From the NCBI GenBank assembly GCA_029582155.1, contig CM055911.1, positions 50,200,062 through 50,264,061 on the forward strand: DNA of 64,000 nt, written 5' to 3'. A model generated the notes under the pieces. The model made no database searches. It saw only the letters and a list, made by a program, of their open reading frames with translations, and had not been told where the DNA came from. How positions within the stretch are numbered: position 1 is the stretch's first letter; every line of letters begins with the position of its first letter. Source of the stretch: Panopea generosa. Lineage: Eukaryota; Mollusca; Bivalvia; Adapedonta; Hiatellidae. This document shows, one piece after another, positions 36,777 through 49,000 of this stretch. The position numbers and the translations under genes were made by a program.

Positions 36777-39230
36777 TATTGTGTATATAAAGTATGCCAG
36801 AATAGGTTCTGTACATGAAGTATACTAGAATATATTGCGTAAAAAAAAAAAGAAGTATAACAATATATAAGGTGTACATGAAGTATACAAGAATATACTG
36901 TGAACTTTGAAGGGAACCAGTGTACATGGAGTTTTACTGAATATCATCCATACTCAAGTGTTACGAAGTATATATTGTGTAGATGAAGATAACCAAATAT
37001 AATGTTCACATTTTAAGTATATACATGTATTTCAAAAAACACAGTGATATTGGAAGAATACTAATAGAGTATATTGTTTACTTGAAGGAACCAGGATTAA
37101 ATGTGTACTTGAAGAGAATCAGGGTTTATGGTGTACTTGAAAGGAACCAGAGTATATTGTATACCTGATGGGAACCAGAGTATATTGTGAACTTGAGGTA
37201 ATAACAGAGTATACTATGTACTTGAAAGGAACCAGAGTATATTGTGTACCTGATGGGAACCAGAGTATATTGTGAACTTGAGGTAATAACAGAGTATACT
37301 ATGTACTTGATGGGAACCAGAGTATAATTGTGTACCTGATGGGAACCAGAGTATATTGTGAACTTGAGGTAACAACAGAGTATATTATGTACTTGATGGG
37401 AACCAGAGTATATTGTGAACTTGAGGTAATAACAGAGTGTAATGTGTACTTTATGGGAACCAGAGAATACTGTGAACTTGAGGTAATAACACAGTGCTAT
37501 TGTGTACTTGATGGGAATCAGTGTATATTGTGTACCTGATGGAAACCAGAGTATATTGTGAACTTGATGGGAACCAGAGTATATTATGTACTTGATGGGA
37601 ATCAGTGTATATTGTGTACCTGATGGAAACCAGAGTATATTGTGAACTTGATGGGAACCAGAGTATATTATGTACTTGATTGGAACCAGAGTATATTATG
37701 TACTTGATAGGAATCAGTGTATATTGTGTACCTGATGGAAACCAGAGTATATTGTGTACTTGATGGGAATCAGTGTATATTGTGTACCTGATGGAAACCA
37801 AAGTATATTATGTACTTGATGGGAATCAGTGTATATTGTGTACCTGATGGAAACCAGAGTATATTATGTACTTGATGGGAATCAGTGTCTATTGTGTACC
37901 TGATAGAAACCAGAGTATATTGTGAACTTGATGGGAACCAGAGCATATTATGTACTTGATTGGAATCAGTGTATATTGTGTACCTGATGGAAACCAGAGT
38001 ATATTATGTACTTGATAGGAATCAGTGTATATTGTGTACCTGATGGAAACCAGAGTATATTGTGAACTTGATTGGAACCAGAGTATATTATGTACTTGAT
38101 GGGAATCAGTGTATATTGTGTACCTGATGGAAACCAGAGTATATTGTGAACTTGATGGGAACCAGAGTATATTATGTACTTGATGGGAATCAGTGTATAT
38201 TGTGTACCTGATGGAAACCAGAGTATATTATGTACTTGATAGGAATCAGTGTATATTGTGTACCTGATGGAAACCAGAGTATATTGTGAACTTGATGGGA
38301 ACCAGAGTATATTATGTACTTGATGGGAATCAGTGTATATTGTGTACCTGATGGAAACCAGAGTATATTATGTACTTGATGGGAATCAGTGTATATTATG
38401 TAATTGATGAGAATCAGTGTATATTGTGTACCTGATGGAAACCAGAGTATATTGTGAACTTGATTGGAACCAGAGTATATTATGTACTTGGTGGGAATCA
38501 GGGTATATTGTGTACCTGATGGGAACCAGAGTATATTTTGAACTTGATGGGAACCAGAGTTTATTTTGAACTTGATGGGAACCAGAGTATATTATGTACT
38601 TGATGAGAATCAGTGTATATTGTGTACCTGATGGGAACCAGAGTATATTGTGAACTTGATGGGAACCAGAGTATATTATGTACTTGATGAGAATCAGTGT
38701 ATATTGTGTACCTGATGGGAACCAGAGTATATTGTGAACTTGATGGGAACCAGAGTTTATTATGTACTTGATGAGAATTAGTGTATATTGTGTACCTGAT
38801 TGGAACCAGAGTATATTGTGAACTTGATGGGAACCAGAGTATATTATGTACTTGATGAGAATCAGTGTATATTGTGTACCTGATGGGAACCAGAATATAT
38901 TGTGAACTTGATGGGAACCAGAGTGTATTATGTACTTGATGGGAATCAGTGTATATTGTGTACCTGATGGAAACCAGAGTATATTGTGAACTTGATTTGA
39001 ACCAGAGTATATTATGTACATGATGGGAATCAGTGTATATTGTGTACCTGATCGGAACCAGAGTATATTTTGAACTTGATGGTACCCAGAGTATATTATG
39101 TACTTGATGAGAATCAGTGTATATTGTGTACCTGATGGGAACCAGAGTATATTGTGAACTTGATGGGAACCAGAGTATATTATGTACTTGATGGGAATCA
39201 GGGTATATTGTGAACTTGAGGTATACTGAA
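36777..39230. repeat. 28-bp satellite array with 84-bp (three-monomer) higher-order unit
   Basis: Monomers are GGGAATCAGTGTATATTGTG+TACCTGAT, GGAAACCAGAGTATATTGTG+AACTTGAT and GGGAACCAGAGTATATTATG+TACTTGAT, alternating often in this order to give an 84-bp unit. From 36777 to 37300 the units are degenerate and bridge to the neighbouring 29-bp array through shared GGAACCAGAG and TACTTGA. Minus-strand open frames (37451-37801, 38386-39021) follow from the period and are not genes. Confidence 0.92.
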
Positions 39231-39344
39231 ATTTATTGTGTTCTTTAAGTGTAGCAGAGTATTAAGTGTACTTGAAATGTTTTATGTGTGTATAGTAATA
39301 TCACAGTGCAGAAAGTACATGAAATGTCCATATTTATAGAAGAA

Positions 39345-40110
39345 CACTTATAAAACAAGAATTCCGCGAAATCATATGTCTCGCGGTGTCAGCTTTGACT
39401 GTTAATACACACATGGGAGATAAAAAAATTAAAACATTATATTCATGCAAGAGTTATCTAACTTGGTTAATGTAGTAGGTTTAATAACTTAGAAAGTTTG
39501 TAGGAACTATTGTGTGAAGTTTCGATCAAATACATTAAGTGATTTTGAGATATGAACTTTATGGTAGTTGCACACAAAACTTAAACCAGTATTTCTAAGT
39601 AAAACATTTTTAAAAAAAAAAATCTTTAACCAGTAGTTCTAAGTAAAACATATTTAAAAAAAAATAAAAATTTAAAAATAAAAAAATAATAATTTTTTTT
39701 TAAATAAATTAAAAAAAAGAAAAGTACTCAGCATCTGCATTATATAATGCAGGGTGTTAGTTATGATTCAAGTATGAGTATCCTACCACTAGTACTTATT
39801 GAGAAATAATGTAAAAATGAAAACTTAACATTGGAGGTAAATGCAAAATTCAGCATCAAACAATGGCAATGGACCATAAAATGTAGGTCACACTCAGCAT
39901 CTGCAGTATATAATGTGATGCAGAGTGTAAGTTGTAACTATGATCCAAGTATGAGTGCCCTAGCACTTGTACATGTTGAGAAATAGTGTAAAAACGAAAA
40001 CTTAACGTTGGAGCTAAATATAAATGTTTGACGCCGTCGCCGTCACAGGAAAAGCAACACCTTAGTCTCGTCTCTCCTTCGTCACGGCGAGACAAAAATT
40101 GGATGATGAT
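39345..40110 (+). repeat. Composite mollusc-type repeat with two diverged ~130-bp units
   Basis: ACTCAGCATCTGCATTATAT at 39727 and ACTCAGCATCTGCAGTATAT at 39892 begin two related units that both end in AAAACTTAAC-GTTGGAG-like sequence. The second runs into GACGCCGTCGCCGTCACAGG and GTCACGGCGAGAC (about 40031-40092), a GC-rich palindromic end. An A-rich low-complexity patch lies at 39604-39720. The open frame 39856-40320 (minus) overlaps this and is not considered a gene. Confidence 0.55.
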
Positions 40111-41540
40111 CAAGAAACATATGGTCAAATAAGTGCCTGTTGCCAGGTAACCATTTTTAATACTAGCAATACAATCCACCTTGGAAATAAAGATTGGTAT
40201 GTGCAATGAATGTTGACAGATGCAGCAACGAATAAAAGTTAACACTTCTGGATAAATAAGGTGTGTAACATTATCATCTAGTTTACCGTAAACACAAATT
40301 GCTTCACTTTCAGATACCAAAAAGTTTTAAATCAATATGAAAACAATGAGTGTTAACTGTGGCAGGGTCATGCTGACCTGTAAATCACATGTATACTGGT
40401 TATACCTAACCGGGAATTTAAAAATTCCATCAACCATGTAAATGATGACACCAATAATAATCGGTAATAAAGTTACTTTATCTTCCTGAACATATACCCT
40501 CCTTCTAAAAGTTATTTCTTGTAAATATATCTTTAAAAATGAACTCATGAAAAAATGGTGGTTATATATCATTATGATTATGCAGTCAGCCATTTTGATT
40601 TTTTCTGATATACATATTACTGCAAATTGGTCATTCAGATGCCTAGAAATGGTGTCATCAGGAAAAGTACTGGTACTAGACTAAACTTTCAAATGATATT
40701 AACAAGTCCTGTATGAAAAATGTGCTTCATTATTAAAATCCGCATAAACAGTAAGTTTGTACACTTCAGAATTTTTGTACTGATTCTAGTTCTGCTAAAA
40801 AGAGGACACAAAAATGTTGACCTCCCAAGTAATCTTACCTGATGTAGTGCACCCATCCATTTCACACTCCCCAGATAAGAAAGCACATGTGTGATAATGG
40901 AATTATACAGGCATTTGTGGTAATTTGATTATCACAATATTATGTATAGAAAGGATAGAAATATTCTAACAGTATCTCAGATGTTGTGTCTATATTCGTA
41001 CTATAGGATTATGGAAGAATAGTTCAATATTTTTTTTAATAATGTTAAATATTTCTTTTCCCTTTCCAAACAATTGAATACCACTGAACAGGTTAAAATA
41101 AACCTTATTCTCGGCTGCAGAATATCACATTTTCTATTTATAGATACAATAACATTGACCGTCAAATGAACAATAATAAATGATCTTTAAAGAATCCACA
41201 CATTGTGTCGTCAGTAGTATATCCAGATATCTGAGGCAAAACAAGCTCTGCACAACTTGGGGTATTTGGATAATAAAATGAAAACTGTTTTTTAAACGGA
41301 TATGTTTTAGATATCATGATAAACAATAATTCAAACTTAACAAACAGGCGAAAGCAGAATGTAAACTGATTCTTTAGTTTATTAGAAAATACAATTTTCA
41401 TTTTATAACCCAAATACCCCAAGTGTGTAGAATTTTTTTGCTGAGTATATAATAACAATAATAATATCCAGGAGTGCATTTCACAAAAAAACTTACGACA
41501 AAAATCAACATAAATATAACCCATAAACTATTCATAAACT
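40111..41540. other. AT-rich intergenic DNA, nothing recognised
   Basis: Open frames 40327-40593, 40689-40886 and 41162-41524 (minus) are rich in Phe, Ile and Leu from AT bias and show no motif. No repeat identified. Confidence 0.4.
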
Positions 41541-41555
41541 TTTAATATTCATAAA

Positions 41556-41982
41556 TGAATGAATGAATGAATGAATAAGGTTTTATGGCGTACCAACACA
41601 TTATAGGTTATTCGACGCCAACAGGAAGGAAGATTCCAGGTTCACTCTTCATGTACAAAAACAACATACAGATTAAAAAAAATACATCCGACAAATGAAT
41701 ATGCAGAATGAATCTGGAATCTTGATACCTGCAGAACTGCAGAGTTTCAGCAAATTCTATCGTATTACTCAAATTGTCGCTTCCTACGACATGCATGAGC
41801 CACAGTGGTCCTATTCTTGCCATCACTCATACGGCTCCCTGAAACCACACAGGGGTTAATAATTTAACCACAATAGTGAACATGACTAAAAATGATAAAA
41901 TGAATATGCAACCCATTCGCAGGATTCCTACCCCTCTGCAAAGATCGGCAGTGATTCTATACTTAGCCGGAGCCACACCGGG
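41556..41982 (-). mobile_element. ATTC-tailed retroposon family, copy B, with 15-bp target duplication
   Basis: Flanked by perfect TTTAATATTCATAAA (41541-41555 and 41983-41997). On the minus strand it begins CCCGGTGTGGCTCCGGCTAA and ends in a CATT/ATTC tail. The body matches copy A, plus a CGACAATTTGAGTAATACGA segment shared with copy C. The target duplication gives exact ends: 427 bp. Confidence 0.9.
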
Positions 41983-42434
41983 TTTAATATTCATAAAAAT
42001 GAACCCAAAGATGGCTTATATCAGGCAGAAAATTATATATTTTCTTGATATACATTCATCTTAAATTTGAATATACAACAAAGAATTGTCAAATAAACTT
42101 ACGGCGATATTAATCGTTAAGATATTTTGTGAAACACAGCACTGAGATCCAAGTAGAAACAGATTACCGGTACAGAACATGCAATTTTGATCAAATAAAA
42201 GATTAAGGCAAGGTTATCGACATTTACCAACCTTTTAAGAAATATTGCAAAACATGTTAGCATGTAAAATTTAAATCTATGAATGTGTAAGCAAACACAA
42301 AAATAATTATTATTTCACTTCATATAAAAAACACAATTCAAAAATGTTAAATGCACTTAAAATTGTTCCAATACACAACATCAATATGCAAACTTTTATA
42401 TTAAATAAAACTATAACTATAAATCCCTTCGCAT

Positions 42435-42830
42435 ATGAGGGTCATGCAAAAAGTTTTGTCACTGGGGTCGGATTTTTGAAGTGCAGCGTTTTATTAAAAA
42501 TATTTTTATTGCAAACCTTCAAAGTTTTCCCCTGTACCAAAACACATTTTTGTAACCTTTTCACCCAGTCATGAAATGCAGTTAGTTCTTATGGTATCTG
42601 TTGGAGACACCGATATATAGCACTGCCAAGAGAACTTCTGGACTTATATTTCTTTCCAGAAAGCATTTTCTTAAGCCTTGGAAATAAAAAGAAGTTACAT
42701 GGACTTGGGTCCGGTGAGAAAGGCAGATGGATTAAAACATGCTCGTTTTCAGACACCAAGAAAGCCTTAACATCCTCGCACCTGCGAGGAAGTGACGTCA
42801 CGAGTCAGATGGCCCCATGACAGAGTAAGA
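42435..42830 (-). pseudogene. Mariner-type transposase fragment (C-terminal catalytic part)
   Basis: The open stretch 42801-42589 (minus) encodes a segment with HVLIHLPFSPDPSPCNFFLF followed by PRLKKMLSGKKYKSRSSLGS. It matches the PHPPYSPDLAPxDFxLFPxLKK region of mariner/Tc1-type transposases, around the third catalytic Asp. The substitution of Asp by Asn in SPCNFFLF at the usual catalytic position suggests an inactive copy. The upstream two thirds are missing. TGCATGACCCTCATATGCGA on the minus strand (about 42430-42450) may be the remains of the 3' terminal repeat. Confidence 0.65.
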
Positions 42831-44055
42831 CAAGGGAATTACTAAAACGACATCAGACAGATTTATGTATTTTGATAAAAACTTTGTAAATATAATATTT
42901 ATGGAAGTATTTTCTTCTATTTACTACCAAACACAAAAAAACTATCTTCTGTATGTGTAAGGATTTTGGTAGCTTTCAAGTTAAGGAATGAAAAGTTATT
43001 AAGATATGAAAGAGTTACCTTTCTTTTCAGACACCCTGTATATCATACAGTTCATCCAATATCTGCTTTGCATTTATACCAAGCCTAGTGCGTCATTTTA
43101 TAGAGCCACTTATTGCAGCCTTTTTGTCCACTTGCATGTTACAAGTTGATTTGTAAAGTGGTCAGTGTATACGACTGTATATATATCAAACTGAAATATT
43201 TTGGTCATTTGAAAAGCAATTTGTACAAAACAAACGAGTATCCTTAGCTATTGAAAACAGGATTGAAGAGCAGTGAAGTGTTTTAAAATATACCCAGAGA
43301 TAAACTATGGAATCCCGTTAGTGGCAAACTTTTTGCAGGACTCCCATACATTATGGCAAGAATTAATTGTCTAAAAATACAACTGTAACTGAAAACTATC
43401 AGGTAAAAGTTACAAAAAAGAGGACAAAATCGCCTTGAAACTAATCTGAAGTATCAAACCAAATGCAGATGTCATATAAGCTAACTCTCCCAAATTTAGT
43501 AATAGTCTCCCAGACTGAAGATGAAAACTTGCATGTTCTGAACAGATTATACAATCTTTGGAAACAATGCTATCTTTTGTATTAATTAAAAGATAGCATG
43601 AAGCAGATAAATAATCTCATAATCTCTGCCCATGTATAATGCTGTCACCAGCACTGTCGTATTATGCTTGTCTGATTTACAAGAAAAAAAAAATATATAT
43701 TTCTTAATCAGAAGCTGTGGATAATTGTTTGACTACAGTTTTTTTATATAAAGGAAAGATAAACAAATAAGACATGCAATAAAGATTATATATAAATCAA
43801 AACTGAAGCTGGTTAGCAGTAATAGCTATAGAACTGCAGAGCTGGTTACCGGTAATATCATGGTAAAAAACATAACTGTAGAGCTGGTTACTGGTAATAG
43901 TATGGGGTAAAAAACTTAACTATATAGCTGGTTCCCTGAGACAGCATTACAGCGAGTAATACAGCGAGTATACATACACATACTCTGGACTCATAGCAAA
44001 GCTGGTCAGTAAACGTAAAACCAGTAAGTAATCTTGCCAAAAACAAAACCTAAAC
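42831..44055. other. AT-rich intergenic DNA with a small ~55-bp tandem repeat
   Basis: From 43800 to 43935 three to four degenerate units share AACTGTAGAGCTGGTTACTG and GTAATA-TGGTAAAAAAC. Nothing else is recognised in this stretch. Confidence 0.5.
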
Positions 44056-44200
44056 TAGGCGTTGATAATTTAACCACAATAATGAACATGACAAAAAATG
44101 AAAAATGGACACTGCACCCATTGAGACGATTCTTACTCGCTGCAGAGATTCGAGAGTTATACTGTTCTTACCCTGAATCACATGGGTTTAATTAATGTAC
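44056..44200 (-). mobile_element. ATTC-tailed retroposon family, fragment
   Basis: GTTGATAATTTAACCACAAT and CACTGCACCCATTGAGACGA match the central and 5' part of copies A-C (plus-strand reading). The ATTC-tail half is missing and the copy is more diverged. Confidence 0.6.
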
Positions 44201-45004
44201 GATAATAATGTACCAGCATTTACCAATAACTTAAGATTCATTTAAATGCATTGTATGCAACCACATTTATACAACTACCATAGTCAAAAGTCTGTTAAAT
44301 AGTGTAATAAAAGTCTAACATCTTTATTTTCTACAATTGTGAAAGATATGGACATTTTTTTTTAAATATTTCCTACTTCTACGTGCATTTAATGCAGGTT
44401 CCATTTTTTCTATTCCTACTCATGGCAAATCTTTGTACAAGTCTGTACCATATAACAACATTTAGCAACTCAAATACATCTCCATTACTTGTTACAGTAC
44501 TGTATCTTACAAAGACACAAACAGATACAGAGTGTAATTTTGATTATTTTCATTCATATGGCACATTGGTCCCCTCAATGATTAACTGAAATATACACAG
44601 TTTTAAATCATAAAAAATCTTATATGTGACCATATAATTGACCATAAATAGTTCACAAAAAAAATTTGATTGTGTAAATGTATACCGGAGACACCTGACA
44701 TGCAGCAACTTTGATTAATTTTCATTATTTCTTTATATATATAAAACTATAATTTTGTTCAAGAAATGGACTGGTAGATGGTTGTCAGGCCTCTAAACTA
44801 TAAACAACTAAACATTTAACAATTCAATAACACATATAACTGCATGCACTGTAAAGAGCTATGACAAACAAAATTGGAGATAAATTGTTAAATAATTTCA
44901 AAAATGAGAATATGATAAAATCTACCATGGAAAGTAAAATAACTGATATGGAAGCAGATTTACATAAGCTTCAAAAGTTTGTTTCCGTAACTTTCCCGCA
45001 TAAT
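44201..45004. other. AT-rich intergenic DNA, nothing recognised
   Basis: No gene or repeat family identified. Confidence 0.4.
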
Positions 45005-45085
45005 TTGTTAAATGTATGCTAAACATTTGTATGACCCCTGGATTGATAGTCAGACGCGTAACCGACTGAGCTAATCGGGCCTGGC
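45005..45085 (-). mobile_element. SINE family 1, internally deleted copy
   Basis: On the minus strand the tRNA-like head GATTAGCTCAGTCGGTTACG and TCAATCCAGGGGTCATAC is followed directly by the 3' end AAATGTTTAGCATACAT. The body between box B and the tail is absent. Confidence 0.65.
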
Positions 45086-45463
45086 TGTATTTATGTGAAT
45101 ACAATATTGTTAAAACTAAATAATTTCATTGTGCTTATTAAACAACTTATTCACAAACCACAATATCAAATATGATTCTGATTTTTCCACCATCAAGTCC
45201 AAGATCTAAACAGTGTGCTTGTAAAAATTATGTTGTCATCATGCCCCGCACCCCATAAAAGGTTATTAGAACAAGAGATTCACATTGGCCTTGATTTACC
45301 TATCGCATACTGAAGAGATGTTTTTGTGCAAGAATATAACAGAACTTTTACATTTACAAAGGTCTCCTAACATTTAATATCAAATTCCAAGGTCAAAACT
45401 CCGTCATTAATTATTTAACTAGTTCATAAATTTGTCAAATATATAATAGCTCTAAAATTATTG

Positions 45464-45662
45464 TGTTTTACTGCGTGTTTTACTGTATGTTTTACTGTGT
45501 GTTTTACTGTGTATTTTACTGTGTGTTTTACCATGTATTTTACTGTGTGTTTTACTGTGTGTTTTACTGTATGTTTTACTGTGTGTTTCACTGTGTGTTT
45601 TACTGCGTGTTTTACTGCGCGTTTTACTGTGCGTTTAACTGTGTGTTTTACGTATATTTTAC
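45464..45662. repeat. 12-bp minisatellite (TGTTTTACTGTG)n
   Basis: About 16 copies with small changes (TGTA, TGCG, CGCG in place of TGTG). The period is a multiple of 3, so open frames arise in both directions (CFTV-type and KHTV-type tetrapeptides). Not a gene. It lies about 0.4 kb downstream of the aminotransferase stop codon. Confidence 0.92.
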
Positions 45663-45741
45663 TGTGCGGTGAAGATGTAATGATAAATGTGGGTGCTAGA
45701 GTGCACACAGGTCAAACATTTTTGACACTCAAAATCTGACA

Positions 45742-45747
45742 TTTATT
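45742..45747 (-). promoter_or_regulatory. Candidate polyadenylation signal of the aminotransferase gene
   Basis: AATAAA on the minus strand, about 295 bp after the stop codon at 46042. It is one of several AT-rich candidates, so this is tentative. Confidence 0.3.
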
Positions 45748-46041
45748 AGCCCATATGGCCAGTTTAAATACTTTTCCAAAATATTATGGTTATATAATAA
45801 TCTACTGAAGAAGTTTGGTGAAGATCCCACAAAAAGATTTCAGCTTTACTCAGAAAAATCTAAACAAATGTATACATAGAGATCCATCATTAGATCTTAT
45901 TAAGTAATTATTTTTTAGTGAATCATTTTTTTTTTTCTTAATAACTTGAATAATGCCATTACCAATCTTCACAAACTGAAATGAGGTCTACAATGAGATG
46001 ACGACCTAGACGACCTTCCAATATCAATAAATAACACATCT

Positions 46042-49000
46042 CTACAACTTAGAGTCCAGTCGTACTTTCGGTGAGTCATTACTCAACATAATAGCTTTAG
46101 TCACAGCTTTGCAGATCTTGTTCAGAACATGGAATGGCACATATTTATGGACTGGTATGTAGACAACGTGATCGATGAGGTACCTCGCCTCGGACGGATA
46201 GCGTGGATCGAGTGGCGAGATCTCGCCCAAGGTAGACCGTTGGTCTGGTTCTATAATGTTGAGCTGGGTTGCACCACGATACGCATCAATCCCCATGGCA
46301 TTCAGTTGTTTTACAATTGTATCAGGATTTTCCTGTTGAGAATGAATTAACAATATATATCATAATTATCAACCATTACAAAGCATACTATTTGATATGA
46401 TATAACATGATGCAGCACAACCTCAGATGATTTTATGTGATACAACATGATGCAGCATGACCTCAGATGATTTTATGTGGTACAACATGATGCAGCATAA
46501 CCTCAGATGATTTTATGTGATACAACATGATGCAGCATGACCTCAGATAATTTTATGTGATACAACATGATGCAGGATGACGTCAGATGCGGTACAACAT
46601 GAGGCAGCATGACCTCAGATGATTTTATGTGGTACAACATGATGCAGCATAACCTCAGATGATTTTATGTGATACAACATGATGCAGCATGACCTCAGAT
46701 AATTTTATGTGATACAACATGATGCAGCATGACCCCAGATGCGGTACAACATGAGGCAGCATGACCTCAGATGATTTTATGTGATATAACATGATGCAGC
46801 ATGACCCCAGATGCGGTACAACATGAGGCAGCATGACCTCAGAGGATTTTATGTGGTACAACATGATGCAGCATGACCTCAGAGGATTTTATGTGGTACA
46901 ACATGATGCAGCATGACCCCAGATGCGGTACAACATGAGGCAGCATGATCTCAGAGGATTTTATGTGGTACAACATGAGACAGCATGACCTCAGAGGATT
47001 TTATGTGAAACAACATGATGCAGGATGACCTCAGATGATTTTATCTGATTCAACATGATTCAGCAAAACTTCAGACAATATCTATGATAATACATGATGC
47101 AGTTTAACATGATACAGCAAGAAGATACAACAGCTTCTCATATCATACAACAAGATGCAACATGATTAATACAGTAATGTAGTCTGTTAATACTGGTAGA
47201 GATATTACATTAAGAAAACATGATGGGCCCGGTTAGCTCAGCCGGTAGTGCATCAGACTATATATCCAGGGGTCATGAGTTTGAATCTTAGCCTAGCCAC
47301 AGTCTCTGTGATGATTGATATATATATGATGTTGCGTCTCATTGTTATTCGTCTCTCACCATGTAAGAATTCACGTGAGAAATTTATCAATTACTTGCGG
47401 ACATCCCTCAGCCGCATAAAAATGATGCTAAACATTTGATTATAAATAATCTTACCACTAATATCGGAAAAAGCCAGTAGTTGTTGACAATTGAGTCCAT
47501 GCCAACCAACTGAGCTTCTTCAGGGAGCCTCATTCTCACGTATTCACCTTTGACTTGTCCTGTATCAAAATCTGATTGGTTAAAATCTTTGAACCTCTTT
47601 CTGAGCATGACCAATAAGGCAGTGCTTGGTTGCTGTTTTATTCTCAGCATCATTTGATCTGGAAAACCCCTCAGCATATTCACAACAACCTTCTTATGAT
47701 CAATGTTTAAAGTTCTGGTCAAATACATTCCTGGTTTGATGATGGAAGGGCAGTTGAGAAAAATGTAAGCGATGAAATATTTAAAAATCTTTTTCAAATA
47801 TTCCCGCCTCTTTTGTGTTGTGTAACTTTCATAAAGCTTCACCATATCAGAATAAACACATCTATCCTTCACCTTAGCAATGGCCCCTCCAAATGCAGTG
47901 AAAAATTTGATAATCCCAAAACTGAATAATGCTAAGTCAGTGTCTGGGTGCCCAACTTCATCAAAGCCGCAGAATCCTTCGGCGCTGTCTTCAATGACAG
48001 GGAGATTGTGACGTTTAGCTATCTCAATAACTGGGTCCATATTGATATGTTTGCCGTAGATGTGGGCGACAATGATCGCAACAGTCTTCTTCGTGATTAA
48101 ACTGGGAAGTAGTTCCAACTTTGGTTCCATTGACTCGATGCTGATGTCTAATGGGACCACCTGTTCATAGAATAATTACAAGAAATCTGTTACCGGTAAG
48201 TTAAATATCGACCTGCCAACTATTGTATTGAACTGCATTGTCAGTGTTTATCATTGTCAGACATATCACGATCGTGTCTGCTAGAGACATAGTCTAAGCG
48301 CTGTCACACTGACTATCATGCCACAGACACATAAAACGATACCACACTCAGTCAAATTATACTGAAACCACGCAGACCAGACCTAGATCTATTCTTTAAC
48401 CCTTTACTTCATATAGATGCCTTGGACACCTCTAATATAGACGCCTTTGGACACCTCTAATATAGACGCCTTTGGACACCTCTAATATAGAAGGCTTTTG
48501 AATTACTGGGTGGATTATGTTTATATTAACTGGCAGAGTCGAAAACAGGGCAGGAAGTGTTCAGATTGCTCGTAACGAGCAGTCTGAACACTTCCTGCCC
48601 TGTTTTCAAAGGCCTTCTGTGATTAGTGCGGGAAAACGCGTATTTATGGAGTAAAGGGCTAAATGCTGAGCACCTGTCCAAACTAGAAATAATATTACTT
48701 TCTTGGACTTCTTACATTCGTCTATTGCAGTTTCATATGCCTCAAGAAATGTTGATGTTATAGCTACTAACATATTACCAAGCATATACAATACAGTCTT
48801 TCTGCATTTAGTTTTAAATTGTTTTTGCTCTTTTTAGATATATTCTTCTACGCTCAAATAACAAACATATATTATAATTATGTTTCAGGATATAGAGTGC
48901 CGGTTCATTAAAGTGAACACATTGATATTCATCAAATCAAATATCATGTGGTTGCCAGGGAAACTAACCTCTCTTCCCCACCCTCTTGATCTGCAAGTGA

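Noticed and set aside
39856-40320. 154-residue minus-strand open frame as a membrane protein gene
   Set aside because: It overlaps a diverged repeat pair and the GC-rich palindromic end of a mollusc-type repeat. The hydrophobic look comes from AT-rich codons.
45424-45739. CFTV/KHTV repeat frames on both strands
   Set aside because: They come from a 12-bp minisatellite. Both strands are open at once, as expected from period and composition alone.
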